12,780 nt of DNA from Bacillota bacterium (lineage in GTDB: Bacteria > Bacillota > Clostridia > Clostridiales > Caloramatoraceae). Position numbers and translations under genes: made by a program. The notes beneath the pieces are model-generated. The model saw only the letters and a program-made list of their open reading frames with translations, made no database searches and was not told where the DNA came from. Below are positions 1 to 8,179 of the stretch, one piece after another. The stretch's first letter is position 1; every line of letters begins with the position of its first letter. The stretch is taken from assembly GCA_023415335.1 (NCBI GenBank), contig JAEZLD010000162.1, positions 1 through 12,780 on the forward strand, written 5' to 3'.

Positions 1-2
1 AA

Positions 3-329
3 AGCGATGACACCTATATTGCGGAACTGAAGGTTAAATGCGATGACAAGGGCTGGAATTTCGAAGAAAAAGCGGAGAAATACAAAACCAAGCGTATGGT
101 TTACAAGGAAAAAGCAGTTGCAAAGGATCAGGCTGCCAGGAGGAAAGCTGAACAAAACCACCAAAAGGTGGAGGAGCATCTTGCAAAGCTTACACCTTCT
201 CAGCTGGCGATGCACCAAGAAAAAGAGGAAAGGAAGCGGGCGTCTGTCCAGCGCCAGTGGAGCAAGGAGCAGGCAGCAGTTGAAAGCTATCGGATAAAGA
301 TTAAAAATGAGCTTTCTGGCATCTGTTGA
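3..329 (+). CDS. 3' end of an unrecognised charged protein (partial, start outside window)
   Basis: A reading frame is open from the first bases of the window to TGA at 327-329, giving about 108 visible residues. An internal ATG at 96 exists, but the frame continues upstream without a stop, so this is most likely the C-terminus of a longer protein. The visible part is very rich in Lys, Glu, Gln and Arg (for example KAEQNHQKVEEHLAKL) and looks helical or coiled-coil and soluble, with no membrane segment. I do not recognise the family and assign no function. The stop lies 13 nt before the rhamnosidase start, and the rhamnosidase ribosome binding site directly follows the stop. The two genes could therefore be cotranscribed. 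Whether this gene belongs to the rhamnose operon cannot be judged from the part seen. Confidence 0.55.
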   Translation, partial: SDDTYIAELKVKCDDKGWNFEEKAEKYKTKRMVYKEKAVAKDQAARRKAEQNHQKVEEHLAKLTPSQLAMHQEKEERKRASVQRQWSKEQAAVESYRIKIKNELSGIC

Positions 330-330
330 T

Positions 331-338
331 GGAGGTGG
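331..338 (+). promoter_or_regulatory. Ribosome binding site that fixes the rhamnosidase start at 343
   Basis: GGAGGTGG lies just 3' of the upstream gene's stop codon and 4-8 nt before ATG 343. The in-frame ATG at 307 has no such site and would overlap the upstream gene, so 343 is the preferred start. Confidence 0.75.
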
Positions 339-342
339 AATT

Positions 343-2982
343 ATGATAAAAGCAATCAATCTACAAGCGGAATATCTTATAAATCCCCTTGGTATTGACA
401 TTACACATCCACGCCTTTTCTGGAACGTGGAGAATGCTGTTTTGCAGAATGCTTATCAGATTATCACAGAAACTGATGGAAGTGTCATATGGGATAGTGG
501 AAAAGTTTCTTCTGCAAAAATGACCGGGATTGAATACCCGCTTTCGCTGGCCTCTAGGCAGCGTGTTTGCTGGAGGGTAAAGCTTTGGGACGAAAATGGC
601 AACGAAGGGGGATGGTCGGAAACAGCTTTCTTCGAAATGGGGCTTTTATCCACTTCTGACTGGAAAGCAAGATGGATTTCAGGGAATTACAATGTCAACA
701 CAAAATTAAGGTATCCTACCGATCATTTTCGAAAAGAGTTTACTATAAAGGAGATTTCCCATTGCAGAATCTACGCATCTGCCTGCGGTATGTACACACT
801 GAAGTTGAACGGAAAGCCCGTGAGTGACTGGGTTTGTGCCCCTGGACATACAGATTACCGTAAGCGCGTTCAATATCAGACATATGATGCCACTAAGCTT
901 TTAAGGTATGGAACAAATGTGTTGACTGCAGAATTGGCAGATGGATGGTATCGTGGTGCCCAGGGTTCCTGGGGGCACACCTATGTGTATGGTAGGGATA
1001 CGAAGCTTCTGATTCAAATTGAAATTACAGATACACACAATAATGAGCAAACTATAATTTCAGATGAAAGCTGGAGCTGGAGCAATGACGGCACCCGACG
1101 TTTCGCTGATCTGAAAGAGGGAGAATATGTGGAAGCCTGGCGGGAACCATCCTATTCTGGCCTAGCAAGGGTTGGAGAATATAAAGGCCAACTGTGCTGC
1201 TCAAACAATGTGGCAGTCAATCGACATGAATGCTTTAAACCTACTATGATTACTACGCCTTCAGGTAAACAGGTCTTGGATTTTGGACAAAATTTATCCG
1301 GTTTTATAGGATTTCGCCTTAAAGCCAAGAAAGGGCAGAAGCTTTTTCTTCGTATGGGGGAACTGTTGGATGCCCATGGGGAATTTACACAGAAAAATAT
1401 TCAACTAACCATGGAGAAAAAAGGTGTCCTTCATACTCGTATTATCTGGAAGGATGGGAATGTGTGCAACCTTGGGCAGTTTTCAAAGGGCAAGATAACA
1501 CCACTGCAGATGCTGGAGTATGAAGCTAAAGAGGGTGAGAATTGTTACGAAAGCCAGTTTGCCCTATATGGCTTCCGCTATGCACTGGTAGAAACGGATA
1601 TTCCTTATGATGCAGCTGATTTTTATAGCGTTGCGGTATATTCTAATTTGACGCAAACGGGCTTCTTTAATAGCTCTAACGATCTGTTGAACAGTTTTGT
1701 ACATTGCACCCTTTGGTCTGAAAAAAGCAACTCCACAGATGTTCCCACTGACTGCCCTACCAGAGAACGTTCAGGATGGACCGGTGACGCACAGATTTTC
1801 TTTGGAACAGCCAGCTATCTTACGCACTATCAGCCATTTGCACGGAAGTTCATCCGTGATATGACGGACCGCCAGGATAAAAGTGGAAAGTTTCATCAGA
1901 TTGTACCTAAGGGTGGCGAGGATAGGTGGATGACTAACATGAATGGTTCCGTTGGATGGGCAGATGCCGGTGTGCTGATTCCCTATAGAATGTGGAAAAA
2001 GTATGGTGACGAAAACATAATCCGAGATAATTATGAAGCAATGAAGCGTTATGCTGAATTTATGATGCGCCGGTGTGGTGGCTGGTCACTGCTGCAAAAG
2101 CCCGTGCGTCTTTCTGCAGAAAATAGAAAGTATCTTGTGAATCGGGGACAATCTTATGGCGAGTGGGCAGAACCTGATGATGTGTGCGCCCTTAACATAA
2201 AAAATTTTATTTTTCCACATCCTGAGGAATCCACTGCTTATACCTGTTATGTTATGGAGCACATGGCTGAGGTTGCTGAATTTCTCGAAAAGAATAGCGA
2301 TGCCAGAGTTTATAAAACCTATGTTGATGGATGCCGTAAAGCTTATCAGGAGCTGGTTAGGAAGCCAGGCTTTTCCTTGAATACAGACCGTCAGGCTAAA
2401 CTGGTTCGTCCTCTAAAAATGAATCTCCTTACGCAAGAACAGAAAAGCTTTGCAAAAGGACGGCTGCTGCAGGCTATGGAGCATTATGGCTGGCGTTTAG
2501 GTACAGGCTTCCTTTCCACGCCCTTTATCTTGGATGTTCTTACTGAAATAAATATTGAATATGCCTATCGACTACTGGAAAATGAGGAGATGCCCGGATG
2601 GCTTTTTATGCCGAAGAATGGCGCAACAACCATTTGGGAGGCCTGGGAGGGAAATACAACTGTGTCAACCGGAATTGCATCCTTAAATCATTATTCAAAG
2701 GGAGCAGTGTGCGAATGGCTATTTTCTACTGCATGTGGTATTCAGGTATCAGGAGAAAATCATTTCAGAATCGCACCCCGGCCTGGTGGACGTCTGAGGT
2801 TTGTAGATGGAATGTATAACAGCATTTATGGGGAGGTGAAAAGCAGCTGGAAGAAGGATAAATCCACTGTTACGTATGCTATTACCGTCCCTGCTAATAC
2901 AACGGCGGAAATATGTCTTCAAAAAGGTAAAGCATTTACTGTTGATGCTGGAACATACGAATTCGAGGAGGAATGTAAGTGA
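343..2982 (+). CDS. Alpha-L-rhamnosidase, glycoside hydrolase family 78
   Basis: An 879-residue inverting glycosidase that releases L-rhamnose from rhamnosides or rhamnose-containing oligosaccharides. The order fits bacterial GH78: N-terminal beta-sandwich domains (about 1-330), a middle beta domain with GQNLSGF, then the (alpha/alpha)6 catalytic barrel (about 430-790) and a C-terminal beta domain. The catalytic segment DCPTRERSGWTGDAQ carries D470, E475 and D482. Their 5- and 7-residue spacing matches the known acid cluster of Bacillus GH78 (D567, E572, D579). E766 in TTIWEAWEG probably matches the later conserved Glu (E841). There is no signal peptide, so it should be cytoplasmic and act on imported substrate. 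It ends with TGA overlapping the rhaB GTG start by 4 nt (GTGA). The neighbours, which process free rhamnose, support the assignment. The exact linkage it cleaves cannot be told. Confidence 0.93.
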   Translation: MIKAINLQAEYLINPLGIDITHPRLFWNVENAVLQNAYQIITETDGSVIWDSGKVSSAKMTGIEYPLSLASRQRVCWRVKLWDENGNEGGWSETAFFEMGLLSTSDWKARWISGNYNVNTKLRYPTDHFRKEFTIKEISHCRIYASACGMYTLKLNGKPVSDWVCAPGHTDYRKRVQYQTYDATKLLRYGTNVLTAELADGWYRGAQGSWGHTYVYGRDTKLLIQIEITDTHNNEQTIISDESWSWSNDGTRRFADLKEGEYVEAWREPSYSGLARVGEYKGQLCCSNNVAVNRHECFKPTMITTPSGKQVLDFGQNLSGFIGFRLKAKKGQKLFLRMGELLDAHGEFTQKNIQLTMEKKGVLHTRIIWKDGNVCNLGQFSKGKITPLQMLEYEAKEGENCYESQFALYGFRYALVETDIPYDAADFYSVAVYSNLTQTGFFNSSNDLLNSFVHCTLWSEKSNSTDVPTDCPTRERSGWTGDAQIFFGTASYLTHYQPFARKFIRDMTDRQDKSGKFHQIVPKGGEDRWMTNMNGSVGWADAGVLIPYRMWKKYGDENIIRDNYEAMKRYAEFMMRRCGGWSLLQKPVRLSAENRKYLVNRGQSYGEWAEPDDVCALNIKNFIFPHPEESTAYTCYVMEHMAEVAEFLEKNSDARVYKTYVDGCRKAYQELVRKPGFSLNTDRQAKLVRPLKMNLLTQEQKSFAKGRLLQAMEHYGWRLGTGFLSTPFILDVLTEINIEYAYRLLENEEMPGWLFMPKNGATTIWEAWEGNTTVSTGIASLNHYSKGAVCEWLFSTACGIQVSGENHFRIAPRPGGRLRFVDGMYNSIYGEVKSSWKKDKSTVTYAITVPANTTAEICLQKGKAFTVDAGTYEFEEECK

Positions 2983-4250
2983 AATACTATCTTGCGATAG
3001 ACATTGGTGCTTCTTCTGGACGGCATGTTGTGGGCTGGATGGAGGAGGGAAGGCTTCAAACCAAAGAAGTTTACCGTTTTCCAAATGGGGTAGAGACAGT
3101 TGAGGGACATTTGATTTGGAATCTGGAAAAACTCCTGTACTATGTTAAAGCAGGTATAGAAAAGGCAAGGACGCAATTTGAAATTGAATGCATGTCCATC
3201 GATACCTGGGGTGTGGACTATGTACTGCTGCAAGGAGATAAGGAGGTTTTGCCATGTTATGCCTATCGTGACAGGCGAACAGAATCGGTCATACCAATGG
3301 TTCATAGGATTGTATCATTTGCTGAGCTTTACAGGCATACAGGATGTCAGTTCCAGCCATTTAATTCTATATATCAGCTATATTCAGATAAGCTTGCCGG
3401 CCGATTGGACGGGGTTACAGACTGGCTTATGATACCGGAATATTTGATGTATAAGCTCTGCGGAGCAAAGGCCAGGGAGTACACCAACGCAACTACCAGC
3501 GGCTTGGTCAGCACCGAAACTGGGGAATTCGATTGGGAAATTGTAATGCGTCTGGGCTTACCAGTCCACCTATTTCCAAAATTAACTCAACCGGGGATGG
3601 TAATTGGCGAATATGGGGGGAGTAAAATCATTCTCTGTGCTACACATGACACAGCATCAGCGGTGGAGGGAATCCCCATGGAAAAAAATTCGCCATACAT
3701 CTCCTCCGGTACCTGGTCTCTTCTGGGAGTGAAAACACCAAAGCCCATTGCGGATGAAGGCAGTGAGGCTGCCAACTATTCCAACGAAGGTGGAGTAGGC
3801 TACAACCGGTATCAGAAGAACATAATGGGTATGTGGCTGGTGAATGAACTTCAAAGAGAGCTTTGCCCAGACAAGCCGTTCCAAGAAATTGTTCGAGATG
3901 CTGAGACCAGCACCTTTGATGCTCTTATTGAAGCTAACGCTCCAGAATTTCTGGCACCAAAGAGCATGAAGGCTGCTTTTGATGCGGCACTTTCCAACAA
4001 GCTGCAGACAGAAGGAGATTACTTCCGTTGTGCTTATCGATCCATAGCTGCCAGCTATAAGGCTGCATTGGACGAGTTGGAACATAACACAGGTAAAAGG
4101 TATAAAAAACTCTACATTGTTGGGGGTGGGGCAAAGAACTGGTTTTTAAATAAGCTGACCACTGAGGCTACAGGGAAAGAAGTCATTGCGCTGCCTATTG
4201 AGGCAACTGCGCTGGGAAATTTAAAAATCCAGATGGAGGTTTCAAAATGA
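2979..4250 (+). CDS. rhaB: Rhamnulokinase (short form)
   Basis: Phosphorylates L-rhamnulose with ATP to L-rhamnulose 1-phosphate in the cytoplasm; FGGY sugar kinase family. The start is GTG 2979, with AGGAGG at 2966-2971; it overlaps the rhamnosidase stop by 4 nt. Visible motifs are the N-terminal phosphate loop DIGASSGR (residues 8-15), SIDTWGVDY, YRDRRT, ATHDTASAV with the presumed catalytic base D224, SSGTWSLLG, a FLAP segment (FLAPKSM) and the adenosine motif VGGGAKNWFLNKL. The protein is 423 residues against 489 for E. coli RhaB. It stops about ten residues after EATALGN, where relatives usually continue for several tens of residues. The linker before ATHDTA is also reduced (VIGEYGGSKIILCA). 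The downstream rhaA ribosome site lies in its last codons, so no missing tail sits in another frame. The function is near certain by family and position; full activity is less certain. Confidence 0.92.
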   Translation: MKYYLAIDIGASSGRHVVGWMEEGRLQTKEVYRFPNGVETVEGHLIWNLEKLLYYVKAGIEKARTQFEIECMSIDTWGVDYVLLQGDKEVLPCYAYRDRRTESVIPMVHRIVSFAELYRHTGCQFQPFNSIYQLYSDKLAGRLDGVTDWLMIPEYLMYKLCGAKAREYTNATTSGLVSTETGEFDWEIVMRLGLPVHLFPKLTQPGMVIGEYGGSKIILCATHDTASAVEGIPMEKNSPYISSGTWSLLGVKTPKPIADEGSEAANYSNEGGVGYNRYQKNIMGMWLVNELQRELCPDKPFQEIVRDAETSTFDALIEANAPEFLAPKSMKAAFDAALSNKLQTEGDYFRCAYRSIAASYKAALDELEHNTGKRYKKLYIVGGGAKNWFLNKLTTEATGKEVIALPIEATALGNLKIQMEVSK

Positions 4251-5506
4251 GCTATTTAGAAGCAAAAGAAAAATATATCACTTTTGGCGTTGATACTGAT
4301 GAAGCAATTGCTAAACTGAAAACAGTTCCACTTTCCTTGCACTGCTGGCAAGGCGACGATGTGCGGGGTTTTGATACAGACCCAAGTAAGCCTCTTACTG
4401 GCGGAATCCAAACTACAGGCAGCTATCCCGGTAGAGCAAGAACTCCCCAAGAATTGATGGAGGATATGGACATGGTGCTGAAGCTCTGCCCTGGTGCGAA
4501 GAAGATTAACCTTCATGCCAGTTATGCTATTTTTAATCCGGAAAACCCATGGGTGGACCGTGACAGGCTGGAGCCAATGCACTTCCAAAAGTGGGTTGAA
4601 TTTTGCAAAGAGCGGGGACTGGGTGCAGATTTTAACCCAACCTTTTTCTCCCATCCCATGTGCGATCCGCTGACACTATCATCCCCTAATGAGAAAACTC
4701 GCCGTTTCTGGATCAATCACGGTAAGGCCTGCATACGAATTTCTCAGTATTTAGCAAAAGAATTAGGACAGCCCTGCACCATGAACATTTGGACAGGGGA
4801 TGGTTTCAAGGACATTCCTGCTGACCGTATGGGCCCGAGAAAGAGATACAAAGAGGCATTAGACGAGATTCTGTCGGAGCCCTATGATTTTTCCATTGTC
4901 AAGCCATGTGTGGAGAGCAAGGTATTCGGTATAGGCGTAGAGAGCTATACAGCCGGTAGTGCGGAATTTTGCTTGAGCTATGCGGCTATGAACCGGGGTA
5001 AGTGTATCCCTCTGATGGATAATGGCCATTACCACCCGACAGAAGTGGTTTCTGACAAGATACCTGCTATGTTATGCTTTTTCCCGGAAATAGCACTGCA
5101 CATCACTAGGCCGGTACGCTGGGACAGCGACCATGTGGTTCTGTTTGACGATGAAACAAAGGAGCTCTGCAAGGAAATTGTTCGCTGTGGCGGCCTGGAT
5201 GGAAAGGTTAACATGGCATTGGACTACTTTGATGCATCAATAAACCGTGTTTCTGCATGGGTTACCGGTTTCCGCAACACACAAAAGGCTCTGCTTTTTG
5301 CACTATGCCAGCCTAATGGAATGCTTAAAAATTTGCAGGATGAAGGCAGCTTCACAAAGATGATGGTTGTGCAAGAAGAACTGAAAACTATGCCCTTTGG
5401 GGATGTTTGGGATGAATATTGCGAAAGCTGCAATGTTCCTAAGGATGGCGCATGGTTTGCAAAAGTTGAAGCATACGAATCAAAAGTTCAAAGTAAGAGA
5501 GGTTAA
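4247..5506 (+). CDS. rhaA: L-rhamnose isomerase
   Basis: Converts L-rhamnose to L-rhamnulose, the first intracellular step of the pathway; a metal-dependent TIM-barrel enzyme. The length of 419 residues equals the E. coli enzyme. Family segments are clear: LSLHCWQGDDVRGF near the N-terminus, NLHASYAIF, MNIWTGDGFKDIPADR, ESKVFGIGVESY, then MDNGHYHPTEVVSDKIPAM (about 257-275) and HITRPVRWDSDHVVLFDDE. These carry the Glu/Asp/His metal ligands. ATG 4247 overlaps the rhaB stop by 4 nt (ATGA) and is preceded by GGAGG at 4234-4238, which indicates translational coupling. It is followed after 3 nt by rhaD. Nothing is broken or missing. Confidence 0.97.
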   Translation: MSYLEAKEKYITFGVDTDEAIAKLKTVPLSLHCWQGDDVRGFDTDPSKPLTGGIQTTGSYPGRARTPQELMEDMDMVLKLCPGAKKINLHASYAIFNPENPWVDRDRLEPMHFQKWVEFCKERGLGADFNPTFFSHPMCDPLTLSSPNEKTRRFWINHGKACIRISQYLAKELGQPCTMNIWTGDGFKDIPADRMGPRKRYKEALDEILSEPYDFSIVKPCVESKVFGIGVESYTAGSAEFCLSYAAMNRGKCIPLMDNGHYHPTEVVSDKIPAMLCFFPEIALHITRPVRWDSDHVVLFDDETKELCKEIVRCGGLDGKVNMALDYFDASINRVSAWVTGFRNTQKALLFALCQPNGMLKNLQDEGSFTKMMVVQEELKTMPFGDVWDEYCESCNVPKDGAWFAKVEAYESKVQSKRG

Positions 5507-5509
5507 AAC

Positions 5510-6322
5510 ATGTTAGATATTATGACTGCTCCCTATATGGTTGAGCTGATTCGAACCATAACCAATATGTATAATCATGGCTGGGATGAGCGGAATGGCG
5601 GCAATGTGAGCCTTATGCTGGAGGAGGAGGATGTTAAGGGATATCTTGATATTGAAGCTGTTATCCGAACTATTCCCACAGGCTTTATGGCACCAGAGCT
5701 CTCAGGAAAGTATTTCCTGGTAACCGGAACAGGAAAGTATTTTAAAAATGTTCAGTATGACCCGGGGAAAAACCTAGGAATATTTCGTATCAGTGCAGAT
5801 GGCCAGAATGCAGAACTGCTGTGGGGCTATTCAGATGGAGGTCAGTTTACATCTGAGCTTCCGTCACATCTGATGAGCCATGTGCAGCGCATTAAGGTTG
5901 AGCCCTCAAACCGCGTTGTCATGCACTGTCATCCGGGCAATCTTCTTGCCATGACCTATATCCATACTTTGGATGAAAAAGCCTTCACCAAAACTTTGTG
6001 GCAGATGTGTACTGAGTGTATCGTTGTATTTCCAGATGGAGTGAATGTGCTGCCTTGGATGCTCTGTGGCACCAATGAGATTGGTGAAGCAACTGCTGAA
6101 AAGATGCAGACAGCCAGACTTGTGGTCTGGGCACAGCACGGTATATATGGCGCAGGCAGGGATTTAGACGAAACCTTTGGTCTTATAGAAACTGCTGAGA
6201 AAGCCGCTGAAATTTACATGAAGATTGCCCATCTGCCTTTGGTGAATACCATCACGGATGAGCAGTTTCACCAGTTGGAAGACCGCTTCGGTGTTAAGGC
6301 AAGAGAAGGTTATTTAGACTAA
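5510..6322 (+). CDS. rhaD: Rhamnulose-1-phosphate aldolase
   Basis: Splits L-rhamnulose 1-phosphate into dihydroxyacetone phosphate and L-lactaldehyde; a zinc-dependent class II aldolase of the AraD/FucA fold. At 270 residues it matches the usual size (E. coli 274). The zinc and catalytic residues are in register with the E. coli enzyme: E116 in FTSELPSH, H139 and H141 in MHCHPGNLLAM, and H210 in WAQHGIYG correspond to E117, H141, H143 and H212. Other family signatures are the phosphate-binding ERNGGNVSL near residue 25 and TGTGKYF. ATG 5510 follows GAGAGG at 5497-5502. It is the last gene of the operon; no convincing terminator is visible between its stop and the convergent TetR gene 29 nt away. 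No lactaldehyde reductase gene is present in the window. Confidence 0.97.
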   Translation: MLDIMTAPYMVELIRTITNMYNHGWDERNGGNVSLMLEEEDVKGYLDIEAVIRTIPTGFMAPELSGKYFLVTGTGKYFKNVQYDPGKNLGIFRISADGQNAELLWGYSDGGQFTSELPSHLMSHVQRIKVEPSNRVVMHCHPGNLLAMTYIHTLDEKAFTKTLWQMCTECIVVFPDGVNVLPWMLCGTNEIGEATAEKMQTARLVVWAQHGIYGAGRDLDETFGLIETAEKAAEIYMKIAHLPLVNTITDEQFHQLEDRFGVKAREGYLD

Positions 6323-6351
6323 ATATACAGGCTCTCATAGGCATTGGAGAA

Positions 6352-6918
6352 TCAGGCATGATTTATAGAGGGAATCTGCCTACATTGGTCACAAAGCTCA
6401 AAAATGAGATGGGAAACGGATGCAGTCGAAAGGTCAAAATCGTGATTAATCCAATCGATAATGATATGCATACATCCATAAAGTAAAAAAGAATAAATAT
6501 AGCTTTTGATTTCATCAGAGCAGTTGAAGGGAAGATTTGCTTTTAGCTGCTCTAATATTTTGTTAATAAATAAATCCTGAAAACCCGAAGTTTCCTGATG
6601 ACACAAGAGTGTTTCGAATATAACGACATTCTTTTTTACATAGTTTAAAAAGGTTTCAATGTAAGTTAAAGTGTCAAGATTTGGGCTTACATTCTGTAAA
6701 TATTCAAATGTGGTATGTATAATCTCGTTTTCGATATCTTCTAAAAGTGCAAATTGGTCTGTATAGTGTAGATAAAAGGTGGAACGATTCAGATCTGCCT
6801 TCTCGCAGATTTCTTTGATGGTAATCTGGTTGATTGTTTTATGACGCATCACCTCGATTAAACTGGTCTTTAAAAGCATTTTGGTAATCTGAGTTCTGCG
6901 ATTGTTTTTTGTGGCCAT
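6352..6918 (-). CDS. TetR/AcrR-family transcriptional regulator
   Basis: A 188-residue protein with an N-terminal TetR helix-turn-helix: residues 30-52 read as ITIKEICEKADLNRSTFYLHY, the classic ALA-x-x-AGVSxxTLYxYF-type signature. The rest (about 60-188) is an all-helical ligand/dimer domain containing LLYGCMHIIIDWINHDF, typical of the class. The start is ATG on the - strand (6918-6916), with a GGAAAGGG ribosome site whose complement is 6928-6935. It is transcribed away from the SDR pair at 7165. This divergent layout usually means that the repressor controls both itself and the neighbour genes. The likely operator is the inverted repeat at 7110-7128. It could in principle act on the convergent rha operon, but the intergenic geometry favours the SDR genes. 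The ligand is unknown. Confidence 0.9.
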   Translation of the reverse strand: MATKNNRRTQITKMLLKTSLIEVMRHKTINQITIKEICEKADLNRSTFYLHYTDQFALLEDIENEIIHTTFEYLQNVSPNLDTLTYIETFLNYVKKNVVIFETLLCHQETSGFQDLFINKILEQLKANLPFNCSDEIKSYIYSFLLYGCMHIIIDWINHDFDLSTASVSHLIFELCDQCRQIPSINHA

Positions 6919-7086
6919 GGTATCATTCCCTTTCCAAGTTTATTATATTCAATTTAATCAATTATTGGATTTATGATCTTAAGACTATAAATTTTTGAAA
7001 TGTGTCTATTTAAGAACGTTTTCAACCCATCTGCACATTGTTAAAGCAACACGGTGTTGATATTATTGTAATAAGGAAATAGGTAT

Positions 7087-7117
7087 CTGTCAATTATCGT
7101 TGGGAGAAACCTATTAT
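7087..7117 (+). promoter_or_regulatory. Possible promoter for the SDR gene pair
   Basis: CTGTCA (7087-7092, 4 of 6 to TTGACA) and TATTAT (7112-7117, 5 of 6 to TATAAT) are separated by 19 nt, longer than ideal. The -10 box falls inside the inverted repeat at 7110-7128. A TetR-type repressor bound there would block it. Assigned by inspection only. Confidence 0.35.
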
Positions 7118-7128
7118 TATGTAATAGG
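7110..7128. promoter_or_regulatory. Inverted repeat, candidate TetR operator
   Basis: CCTATTA-TTATG-TAATAGG is a perfect 7-bp inverted repeat with a 5-bp centre, 19 bp in all, a size usual for TetR-family operators. It lies between the divergent regulator and SDR genes, 36 bp before the SDR start. A related sequence, TTATT-GT-AATAA followed by GGAAA, lies at 7063-7078 and could be a second, weaker site. Confidence 0.6.
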
Positions 7129-7137
7129 AAAGGATGT

Positions 7138-7153
7138 GGAACGGAAAGGTTCC
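7138..7153 (+). promoter_or_regulatory. Small hairpin just upstream of the first SDR ribosome site
   Basis: GGAAC (7138-7142) pairs with GTTCC (7149-7153) around a 6-nt loop, immediately followed by the ribosome site AGGGTGA (7154-7160). It may affect translation initiation or mRNA stability, or be chance. Confidence 0.3.
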
Positions 7154-7164
7154 AGGGTGATTGC

Positions 7165-8178
7165 ATGAAGATATTTATGATCGGGGGCACTGGCCTTTTA
7201 GGAAGCGAAGCAGCGAAAGAATTAATTAAAAGGGGGCATGAAGTAACTTCAGTTGCATTACCACCTTTGCCAGCAGGGGCGATTCTTCCACCTGAGATGA
7301 AAATTGAATATGGCAATTATCTAGAGATGACGGATGAAGAAATCAAACATTACTTTGAAGGCTGTGAAGGATTTGTATTTGCAGCAGGTGTTGATGAACG
7401 TGTGGAAGGTCCAGCACCAATTTACGAATTGTATAAGAAGTACAATATTGATCCAATCAAACGTTTATTAAAGCTTGCAAAAGAATCCGGTATAAAACAC
7501 GTAGCAATTTGTGGCTCGTATTTCTCTTACTTTGCCAAAACAAGACCGGAATTGGAGCTTACAAAATGGCATCCTTATATCAGAAGCCGTATCGATCAGG
7601 AGAATGCAGCCATGGAGTTCGCAGATGATACGTTTAATGTGGCTGTACTGGAACTGCCATATATCTTTGGTACACAGCCAGGCAGAAAACCAGTATGGGT
7701 TTTTCTGGTGGAGCAGATTATGAGCATGAAGAAAGTTACCATGTATCCAAAGGGTGGTTCCACTATGTTAACGGTTCATCAGGTAGGACAGGCAATTGCA
7801 GGTGCAATTGAGATGAACCATGGCGGTAACTGCTATCCAATCGGTTATTACAATATGACATGGAAGGAAATGCTTGCCATCGTCCATAAGTATATGGGGT
7901 GTCCCAATAAGAGGATTATTACTATTCCAAATTGGATGTACGCTATTGGCGGTAAGAACCTAATGAAGGAACAGAAGGAGAACAATATTGAGGGCGGACT
8001 TCACATGGTGAAATTTACAGACCTTCAGTGCGCAAATCTATTCATTGATAAAGCCTTAGGGTGCGATAAGCTGGGTGTAGAACAGGATGATATTGATGCA
8101 GCAATTGGAGATTCTATTCGCCTTTGTATGGATGTGATAAATAAAAAAGCGGATGTACTTGGTATGAAAGGAGAATAA
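7165..8178 (+). CDS. NAD(P)-binding extended SDR / epimerase-like protein with an atypical active site
   Basis: A 337-residue Rossmann-fold protein. The N-terminus MKIFMIGGTGLLG gives the GxxGxxG dinucleotide loop (G7, G10, G13) of NAD-dependent epimerase/dehydratase proteins. The active-site region reads CGSYFSYF (S118), then HPYIRSR, so the usual YxxxK becomes Y138...R142. Lys replaced by Arg suggests altered or non-redox chemistry, or an atypical SDR. LELPYIFGTQPGRKP and the C-terminal half fit a substrate-binding domain. No signal peptide or membrane segment is visible. ATG 7165 is preceded by AGGGTGA. The stop is one base before the ATG of the second SDR, so the two are almost certainly cotranslated and act in one pathway. 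The divergent TetR gene is its probable regulator. The substrate is unknown: sugar nucleotide, steroid or other hydrophobic compound are all possible. Confidence 0.85.
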   Translation: MKIFMIGGTGLLGSEAAKELIKRGHEVTSVALPPLPAGAILPPEMKIEYGNYLEMTDEEIKHYFEGCEGFVFAAGVDERVEGPAPIYELYKKYNIDPIKRLLKLAKESGIKHVAICGSYFSYFAKTRPELELTKWHPYIRSRIDQENAAMEFADDTFNVAVLELPYIFGTQPGRKPVWVFLVEQIMSMKKVTMYPKGGSTMLTVHQVGQAIAGAIEMNHGGNCYPIGYYNMTWKEMLAIVHKYMGCPNKRIITIPNWMYAIGGKNLMKEQKENNIEGGLHMVKFTDLQCANLFIDKALGCDKLGVEQDDIDAAIGDSIRLCMDVINKKADVLGMKGE

Positions 8179-8179
8179 A

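Noticed and set aside
43..297. Second reading frame at the left edge giving an 84-residue basic protein
   Set aside because: It overlaps the longer frame that is open from the window edge. The basic composition is what a frame shift of a Lys/Glu-rich gene gives, and no ribosome site was seen.
307..342. Alternative upstream ATG for the rhamnosidase
   Set aside because: It overlaps the upstream gene and lacks a ribosome site, while ATG 343 has GGAGGTGG at the right distance and the family-like N-terminus follows it.
2749..4134. Several antisense open frames opposite rhaB and the end of the rhamnosidase
   Set aside because: They lie wholly within well-supported genes, match no known family, and show no ribosome sites or promoters.
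4250..4300. A frameshift explaining the short RhaB
   Set aside because: The sequence after the stop is the correctly started rhaA, so no rhamnulokinase tail remains in another frame. A deletion or natural short form fits better.
6323..6351. Terminator between rhaD and the convergent TetR gene
   Set aside because: No stem of useful length with a T-run on either strand could be found in the 29 nt between the genes.
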